Made by a program: the position numbers and the translations under genes. A stretch of 64,000 nucleotides of DNA, from assembly GCA_965214635.1 (NCBI GenBank), contig OZ243964.1, forward strand, positions 2,232,001 through 2,296,000, given 5' to 3'. Source of the stretch: Bin90 sp965214635 (GTDB lineage Bacteria; Chloroflexota; Dehalococcoidia; Lucifugimonadales; JADFKI01). The notes under the pieces were generated by a model, which was not told the DNA's origin, made no database searches, and saw only the letters and a list, made by a program, of their open reading frames with translations. Shown piece after piece: positions 58,801 through 64,000 of the stretch (position 1 is its first letter; each line of letters begins with the position of its first letter).

Positions 58801-61800
58801 GGGCGTGGAGACCGAGCTGGAAATAACGGTTACGGTGCTGAACGCGAACGACAAGCCGGAGTTCACGGACTTCATAACGAGCAAGACGATAGAAGAGACG
58901 CACACAAATGCGGACGGCGATGTGGTGTCGCCAATAGGCACAGAGCTGTACGACTTTGAGGCGTCAGACGCGGACGATGGCGACACGCTGGACTACAAGC
59001 TGCGCGATGCAGACGACACGCGGTTCTTCGAGATCCACATAGAGACGGGCGTGCTAACCACGATAGCGGAGCTGGACTACGAGCCAGTGGTGAACGGAGT
59101 GCGCCAAATCCGCTCAGAGTACGGGATAGAGGTGTTGGTGGAGGATGACAGCGGAGCGACAGACGAAGTGCTGCTGCTGCTGACAATCACCAATGTGAAC
59201 GACAACGCGCCAGAGATAGATGGTGCCGCGGCGTTGAGCGTGGCAGAGAACACGGTTGCAGGCGTAGCGCTGTCCACCTACACAGCGACAGACCCTGACG
59301 GGGACGAGATAGAGTTCAGCATAAGCGATGAAGACAACTTCACGATGGACGGTAGCAGCGGAGTGCTGTCCACAGAAGCGCCGCTAGACTACGAGTCGCG
59401 GGTGTCGTACCCGGTGACGGTGACGGCATCAGACGGACTGCACAGCGCGTCGTTGCCGGTAACGATAACGGTAACGAACGAGGCAGACGGGATAGAGTCG
59501 ATAGATGTGTCGAAGGCGAACCCGGTGCCGGCGCCGCTGATAGTGGGTGACCCGAACACGGCGTTGGGGGACACGCGCACAGACCGCTTCGGTCGTCCGG
59601 ACGACCTGCCAGCGACGGATGAGCCGAGCGAGGGCCAGACAGCGCCAGAGCTGTTCGTGGAGACCGAGCACGCGAGCTGGGGCACGGTGCTGCGGATAGA
59701 GGTAACGGCAGAGCAGATAGACCCGGGCTGCGACGGCGGGAACTGCGTGGTGGTGAACCTAGAGGCATCAGATTCAGACGACACGCTGAACCTTCAGGCG
59801 TACCGTCTAGAGCACACGCCGAACAAGTTCGCAGCGGCAGTGCTGCTGGTGTCGGAGAACCCGACAGAGGGCACATCGGCGGTGTACAAGCACAGCGATG
59901 GCGGGATAGCGCGCCTAGATGTGGACGAAGAGGACACACTGACGATAGAGTTTGGCGGTCAGTCGACGATAAGCGAGACGGTGTCGATAGAGAACGAAGC
60001 GCCCGAGTTTGGTGACTTCACGCCGGAGCACGAAGCGTCGATAGACGATGAAGAGGTGGAGTACTCGTTCACGGTAACGGACGCATTGTCGGGGTTGCCG
60101 GAGCCAGAGGATCTGCCTGACACAGATGGAGACGATGAGTACACCTCGGTGGTGGCGCTGGTGTCAAGCCAGCAGTGCCACAATGTGGAATCGGGCACAG
60201 CGGCTGACGACCTGCCAGATGGCACAGCGCTAGTGGTGACCTTGCACGATGATGCGAGCATCTACTGCCCGCCGGGCAGCTCAAGGTACAACCTGATAAG
60301 CGATGCGAACGACTTTGACTCGATAGACGATGGGTTTGATGTGCTGACGGAGATAGACTTCGGCGGCGAGGGCACACACTATGTGACCTTCATAGCGTGC
60401 GATGCAGCAGGCAACTGCGTAGCGTACGACCCGGACGAGAACGAGTCGGACGAAGCGCTGCTGGAGATAACGGTAGACACCACAGCGCCGAAGATATACG
60501 AGGCACGGACGGGTGTGGCGTGGGACGCATCAGGGGATGAGTACGACGACAACCGCAAGTTCCTGCAAGTGGTGTTTGAGGACGCGTCAGACCTGAACGA
60601 AGAGACAATAGAGGCGGACGACTTCGTGGTTGAAGGGCACACGATAGCGCGCGTGCTGTGGTACGATACGCCCGACGACTTTGAGACGGACGAGACGCAG
60701 AACCGGTTCGCAGGCAAAGTGAACTCTAACTATCGGAACATAGCGCGTACGGTGTTCATAGAGCTGGAGGACGAGCTAGAGCCAGACGAGACTCCAGATG
60801 TGAGCGTGGTGCCGAACGGGATAGAGGACGAGGCAGCGAACGAGCAGGACGACGACGAGATAGAGGCGGAGGACTGGATAGCGCCGAAGTTCACGGTGGA
60901 AAATCTGGCATCGCCGCTAGAGACGCCGCAGTCTCAGGAGCTGGCAGGTGAGGACGACAAGGTCGTGTTCACGGTGAGTTCAGACGAGCGATTGAGTGCG
61001 ACGCGTCCGACGATAACGGTGACCTATGTGAACGCGCCTGCAGGGTGTGTGAACACGAACGGAGTGGACGGAGAACGCGGGCACATCCGCAGCAGCGACA
61101 GCGGCAAGGAAGCGTATGCTGACTGCGCAGAGAGCGGAGACATAGCGGACGACACGATAAGTTCTGTGGTGAAGAAAGACACCACGAACCAGTGGACGGT
61201 GACGGTGAACAAGCCTGACGAGACGGGCTACTACAACATCCACATATCGGGTACAGACCGCTCGCCGCAGGCAAACTTGGGCAGCGAAGGCGTTAAGCCT
61301 GGAAGCATCGTGACCAACTTCTTCGAGCGCGATGGAGATGTGAACGCAGACGATGCGCACTTCTTCGAGGCAGACCTGAACCTGCCGAAGCCACGGGTGG
61401 TGATAAGCGGCGTGGACGCCGGTGAGACCGACCCCGCGGTGGAGGTGAAGTCGCCGCTGTTCATAGAGATAGACTTCAGCAGCCCGTTCCTGCCGGACTG
61501 TGCGCCGGGCAAGAAGCGCGGAGACAACACAGACGACTGCACGGCAGAGACGAGCGAGTACGCAGAGGACAACTTTGACAAGGTGACCATCACGCTGTTA
61601 GAGTTGGACGGAATAGAACTAGATCCGGTCGAGCGTGCGAAATCCACAGACGGTGGTGAGACCTTCTTGGTGTCGCTGACAGATGCGGAGATAAGCATAG
61701 GCGAGCACGAGCTGAAGATAGAAGCGGTGGACATGGCCGGCAACGAGCTGGACGACACGCTAGAGATAGACTTTGAGGTTGAAGAGCGAGACGCGTTCAC

Positions 61801-62389
61801 GCGGCGTCTGAACCCGGGCTGGAACTTGGTGAGCCTGCCGGGCGAGCCACTGGACAACAGCATAAGCGCGGTGTTCGGCACGGAGATGGAAGTGCGAACA
61901 ATCTACACCTACGACCCGGTGGTGCCGGGCGGCTGGCAGGTGGCAGTGCGCGAGACGCTTGAGAGCGAGTGGCAGGGCGACCTGACAGCAATCTCATCCA
62001 AGCGCGGCTACTGGATACTGGGCGATGCCATCCAAGACCTAGAGGTGATAATCCCGAGGTTGGCAGGTGGAGCATCTGGCACAGGCACGCCGTTGCCGCC
62101 GCCGTCAGTGCCGGTGTACGCAGGCTGGAACCTGATCCCAGTGCTGGACATCACAGGCAACGCGCTGGACACAGACCACGCGCTAGGCGCGCGGGACTAC
62201 CTGCAGAGCCTAGACGATGGGCTGGACTTGGCGCGGGTGCTAGGGTTTGACACGATAACGAACCAGTGGCACACGGTGCTGGCGCCTGAGGGCGACGGCC
62301 CCGAGGACGGAGACTTGCAGATAGGTTCGGCGTACTGGATCTTCCTGCGGGCATCTGGCACGCTGGTGCCGGGCGGAGAACTCCGCTAG
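55853..62389 (+). CDS. Giant secreted cadherin-like protein 2
   Basis: 2178 residues from the ATG at 55853 with AAGGAAAGG upstream; a longer frame from 55736 would spoil the signal peptide. The signal is MSSRLVPFLIAFAVVAAFGG ... VAYAQ. Three N-terminal modules of about 110 residues (FAKQDDPNTPA ..., YNITLKAE) are followed by many acidic cadherin-like modules, one with the canonical NVNDNAPEIDG ending (DxNDN, calcium binding) near residue 1120. The last 200 residues hold GWNLVSLPG and GWNLIPV modules also seen in other Chloroflexota secreted proteins. Very acidic, as expected for a calcium-binding adhesin. A Rho-independent terminator follows. Adhesion is inferred. Confidence 0.87.
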   Translation: MSSRLVPFLIAFAVVAAFGGAVLIGDGPGADVAYAQAPGTSTIAFAKQDDPNTPAADTETYSYTIPHADATANLAIDTVVAILDDPANAGHVAHYTVGGANASSFAIDSATGALTIATDLTASSERTYNITLKAEIDDGSGTGTLVPDTVADEIDVVIDVVAPEVHFAKQDNPSVAAGATDSYAFEILAGDAVALASIGTVQSILMNAATGQRANYSIDTTGGADHASFGIGATTGQLAVGTTALTVKTYNITLKAEVYDSSNALVGNGVADTINVAIEVIPPEAQFAAIADPFEVVNETDATPGAPVGTVQATIVNMTTGQRPNFEIIGGADATYFAIDPVNGVITIADPIPGDPVPANLSERDYIIRLRAQVYDSNSALVASGIAATTNDVTIKVVSYFESIEIVSEDGDAFGEDEDETYSYQIFTDAEGDIGRIVTDPIPDDVEPTGSTAIFTIRDSADGRNFAINPQGELSIAVDDEDGLPAGVYTFTVDVSLRENESGTYRSPDSIEVQITAVEPPREAMFLEGAPKRGTVEAPIEFTAENTSLDESVFAIDPDTGLNRVMEPLSGKAVGREVLDISEFVDDAGGHDVTYEVLNADDTATDLFEFSDAGVLMSTELLRFHDDDEMDIYELKLKLRDDNLGGIDPDELEFTVTVTELSAKFAEDAPEEGMVEAEPSGSEEDAEAMEILDFGEHVDIPIEVPALRNDPDTVADDPEESVLHEVSYEVSDPVNFQISEGGLLQSTDALRFYDDPDRDEHELTITIRDETVGEEDEHTITVTVDGVPPKAQAEFDVLETQGAGDIPGALVRFEDSNGDLITDDYFLDPDLSGDASEVFAVSDEGQISVLEAAIEANVLDLDAGGNANRYILTIKDEDADGETLGIVTLDIIAVDEPPVFDEPVLIVTVDESKTAEFGEPYSATDPEGTDVTFTLKEPEADTAAPPFVISAAGQLSVAPGETLDADAQEDNDYPLTIVATDETGVETELEITVTVLNANDKPEFTDFITSKTIEETHTNADGDVVSPIGTELYDFEASDADDGDTLDYKLRDADDTRFFEIHIETGVLTTIAELDYEPVVNGVRQIRSEYGIEVLVEDDSGATDEVLLLLTITNVNDNAPEIDGAAALSVAENTVAGVALSTYTATDPDGDEIEFSISDEDNFTMDGSSGVLSTEAPLDYESRVSYPVTVTASDGLHSASLPVTITVTNEADGIESIDVSKANPVPAPLIVGDPNTALGDTRTDRFGRPDDLPATDEPSEGQTAPELFVETEHASWGTVLRIEVTAEQIDPGCDGGNCVVVNLEASDSDDTLNLQAYRLEHTPNKFAAAVLLVSENPTEGTSAVYKHSDGGIARLDVDEEDTLTIEFGGQSTISETVSIENEAPEFGDFTPEHEASIDDEEVEYSFTVTDALSGLPEPEDLPDTDGDDEYTSVVALVSSQQCHNVESGTAADDLPDGTALVVTLHDDASIYCPPGSSRYNLISDANDFDSIDDGFDVLTEIDFGGEGTHYVTFIACDAAGNCVAYDPDENESDEALLEITVDTTAPKIYEARTGVAWDASGDEYDDNRKFLQVVFEDASDLNEETIEADDFVVEGHTIARVLWYDTPDDFETDETQNRFAGKVNSNYRNIARTVFIELEDELEPDETPDVSVVPNGIEDEAANEQDDDEIEAEDWIAPKFTVENLASPLETPQSQELAGEDDKVVFTVSSDERLSATRPTITVTYVNAPAGCVNTNGVDGERGHIRSSDSGKEAYADCAESGDIADDTISSVVKKDTTNQWTVTVNKPDETGYYNIHISGTDRSPQANLGSEGVKPGSIVTNFFERDGDVNADDAHFFEADLNLPKPRVVISGVDAGETDPAVEVKSPLFIEIDFSSPFLPDCAPGKKRGDNTDDCTAETSEYAEDNFDKVTITLLELDGIELDPVERAKSTDGGETFLVSLTDAEISIGEHELKIEAVDMAGNELDDTLEIDFEVEERDAFTRRLNPGWNLVSLPGEPLDNSISAVFGTEMEVRTIYTYDPVVPGGWQVAVRETLESEWQGDLTAISSKRGYWILGDAIQDLEVIIPRLAGGASGTGTPLPPPSVPVYAGWNLIPVLDITGNALDTDHALGARDYLQSLDDGLDLARVLGFDTITNQWHTVLAPEGDGPEDGDLQIGSAYWIFLRASGTLVPGGELR

Positions 62390-62500
62390 GCAAGGGACAA
62401 CACGCTCGCCCCGCTCTGGCAGCACAGCCGGGACGGGGCGAGCCACCCATAACTGTAATCACGGAACCGACTCACTATCACGAACCACGACCTGAAGCGC

Positions 62501-62533
62501 GAACCTCCCCCAGTGTGGGGGAGGTTCTTTTTT
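62501..62533 (+). terminator. Rho-independent terminator
   Basis: A 12-bp stem (62501-62512 with 62516-62527, GAACCTCCCCCA / TGGGGGAGGTTC), a GTG loop and TTTTTT. It ends the giant cadherin-like gene. Confidence 0.9.
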
Positions 62534-62676
62534 AGGAGGGAATGTAGTTGCAGTTGGTTATGTCTGATGCCGCATTTTATGACTAAACTGCCTTTCAGCG
62601 CCCGTGTTGCTGTTATTCAGTCCCATATTAGGTTATGATTAATGAGCACTTTTGAACTTGGCGAGAACCGCAGCTT

Positions 62677-63246
62677 ATGAACGCGAACATATTCGTTACC
62701 GGCTTCTCTGGCAGCGGCAAGACCACTGTTGCGCTTGAAGCAGCGCGCCTCTTGGGCTGGCGATTGGTCGACCTTGACCACGCAATCGAGTCTGCGGCTG
62801 GTATGTCCATCGACGCTATATTCGCCGAACATGGCGAGCGGCACTTCCGCGCTTTGGAGACGCAAGCACTTCTTGCGGCGTGTGAAGGCGACAGGCAAGT
62901 CGTGTCCACGGGCGGCGGCATCATTATGAGCGACGCCAACCGCACTGCAATGGCGGAGAGCGGCATCGTGGTGTGCCTAGAAGCCACGCCGGAGACCATA
63001 TTGGAGCGCGTCAGCGCGCAAAGCACCAGTGATGATGCGGTCGTCCGACCGATGCTGGCAAGCGATGCCCCACTCGAACGCATCCGCTCGCTGAAAGCCC
63101 AACGCCAGCCCAACTATGCCCTCGCACACTGGACGGTTCACACTGACGCGCTGACACCCAAACAGGCGGCGCAGGAAGTTGCTAGGGCTTTTAATATACT
63201 GAGAAGTTGCAGTGATAACGCATCACCGACCGCCAATCGAGACTGA
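62677..63246 (+). CDS. aroK: Shikimate kinase
   Basis: A 189-residue shikimate kinase. Walker A GFSGSGKTTVALEAARLL near residues 9-26, the shikimate-site Asp in LVDLDHAIE, FAEHGERHFRALE near 50-62, and VVSTGGGIIMSDANR near 75-90. It phosphorylates shikimate with ATP for aromatic amino acid synthesis. The start is ATG at 62677 with only a weak Shine-Dalgarno. 21 bases before aroB, same strand, so one operon. Confidence 0.92.
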   Translation: MNANIFVTGFSGSGKTTVALEAARLLGWRLVDLDHAIESAAGMSIDAIFAEHGERHFRALETQALLAACEGDRQVVSTGGGIIMSDANRTAMAESGIVVCLEATPETILERVSAQSTSDDAVVRPMLASDAPLERIRSLKAQRQPNYALAHWTVHTDALTPKQAAQEVARAFNILRSCSDNASPTANRD

Positions 63247-63267
63247 AAGAAAGAGGGAGCGCCCGCC

Positions 63268-64000
63268 TTGCAAACCCATGTCGAACCCGCCAGCCCAATC
63301 GAAACCGTGGACAAGAGCGCCTACGATGACCTCGCTGCTATCGTGCGAACCGCGTCCGGCGATTACCCCATCTGGGTGGGCTGGAACATCCTAGATGAGA
63401 TAGGCGAGCGTGTACGGTCTGTGCTAGACACCAACGCCGCATACATCATCACGGACGAAGGCGCACACCGTCAGGGGCGCCGCGCTCAATTTTCGCTGGA
63501 GGCTGCTGGCATCCCGGCGCACATGTTCATCATGCCCGCCGGCGAAACCCACAAGACGCTAGACACGGTGCGGCTCATCTACGGCTGGCTGGCTGAGCGC
63601 AAGGCTGAGCGTGGCCATCTCGTTGTCGCGGTAGGCGGTGGAGTCGTGGGTGACCTTGCGGGGTTCGTCGCCGCAACATACCTGCGCGGCATGCCTTTCG
63701 CACAGGTCCCGACCACTCTGCTTGCAATGATGGACGCTTCAATCGGCGGCAAGACTGCGGTGGACTTGCCACAGGGCAAGAACCTAGTCGGCGCTTTCTA
63801 TCAGCCGCGCTTCGTGCTGTCGGATGTGAGCACCCTGCGAAGCCTGCCACCGCGAGAACTCGCATCCGGCTGGGCTGAAGCCATCAAGCACGGGCTGATT
63901 GTGGATGAGAAGCTACTCACAGCGTTCGAGACACAAATGCAACCGCTAAGAGCGTTGGAGCCAGACATCGCGACGGGCATCATCCGCCGTAGTGTGGCTA
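63268..64000 (+). CDS. aroB: 3-dehydroquinate synthase (5' part, cut by the window end)
   Basis: An open frame from a TTG at 63268-63270 (GGGAG about nine bases upstream) to the end of the window, with no stop in 244 codons. VVAVGGGVVGDLAGFVAATY is the NAD-binding signature, with VPTTLLAMMDASIGGKTAVD and LASGWAEAIKHGLIVDEKLL, carrying metal and catalytic residues of AroB. It converts DAHP to 3-dehydroquinate. Following aroK at 21 bases is a usual arrangement. Confidence 0.9.
   Translation, partial: MQTHVEPASPIETVDKSAYDDLAAIVRTASGDYPIWVGWNILDEIGERVRSVLDTNAAYIITDEGAHRQGRRAQFSLEAAGIPAHMFIMPAGETHKTLDTVRLIYGWLAERKAERGHLVVAVGGGVVGDLAGFVAATYLRGMPFAQVPTTLLAMMDASIGGKTAVDLPQGKNLVGAFYQPRFVLSDVSTLRSLPPRELASGWAEAIKHGLIVDEKLLTAFETQMQPLRALEPDIATGIIRRSVA

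Noticed and set aside
59340..59939. 199-residue minus-strand frame inside the giant cadherin-like gene
   Set aside because: Arg/Pro/Ser-rich antisense shadow of the acidic coding sequence.

Overview
The window looks like chromosomal DNA from a moderately GC-rich, free-living or host-associated Chloroflexota bacterium, probably near the Dehalococcoidia/SAR202 branch. This rests on inference from gene content: a flavin/F420-type luciferase-like oxidoreductase, a mandelate-racemase-type enolase, stand-alone amidases, an EtfD-like iron-sulfur oxidoreductase, Thr/Pro-repeat surface proteins and a secreted protein ending in GWNLVSLPG-type modules. No rRNA gene is present to confirm it.

Layout. 0-10.2 kb (mostly minus strand): a GLUG-repeat surface protein, an amidase, diaminopimelate decarboxylase (lysA), two overlapping HAD hydrolases, and a membrane GT-C-like protein whose 5' end is split by a G10 tract. 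10.4-11.2 kb: four tRNA genes (Val, Leu, Arg, Val) with an extended -10 promoter and a terminator. 11.3-16.1 kb: a MoxR / DUF58 / TgpA-type transglutaminase operon. 16.3-23.5 kb: an MGMT-type alkyltransferase, dnaE, and groS-groL under a strong promoter with a degenerate CIRCE operator. 23.6-31.4 kb: UbiA-family prenyltransferase, EtfD-like oxidoreductase, LLM oxidoreductase, metallo-beta-lactamase-fold hydrolase and SbcC. 31.6-39.1 kb: an accessory island with a Type IIG-like restriction-modification gene, two unknown genes behind it, and flanking direct-repeat copies of a membrane coiled-coil gene. 39.2-46.3 kb: ComF-like protein, beta-propeller protein, an AT-richer HTTM-like pair, gatC-gatA, a PHA-system-like protein and an enolase-superfamily enzyme. 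46.4-62.4 kb: two tandem divergent modules described below. 62.7-64 kb: aroK and the start of aroB, which runs off the end.

The most unusual part is 46.4-62.4 kb. Nine paralogous genes encode short coiled-coil proteins of the DUF1640/CCDC90 (head-neck-stalk-anchor) type. They lie in two leftward clusters of three and six. Each cluster is divergent from a large secreted cadherin-like protein (1060 and 2178 residues) across a paralogous intergenic region of about 0.5 kb. The two adhesin-like proteins are themselves paralogues, so the whole divergon appears to have been duplicated. Within the clusters the stalks differ in the number of 18-residue and 7-residue modules, and the intergenic spacers are also copied. 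This looks like a size-variable envelope system expanding by recombination; its function is unknown.

Housekeeping genes (lysA, dnaE, groSL, gatCA, aroKB, tRNAs) alternate with surface and accessory genes. Variability signals (poly-G tracts, direct repeats, truncated gene copies, tandem repeats in coding regions) concentrate around the surface and accessory genes. All function calls come from reading translated motifs; no database search was possible.
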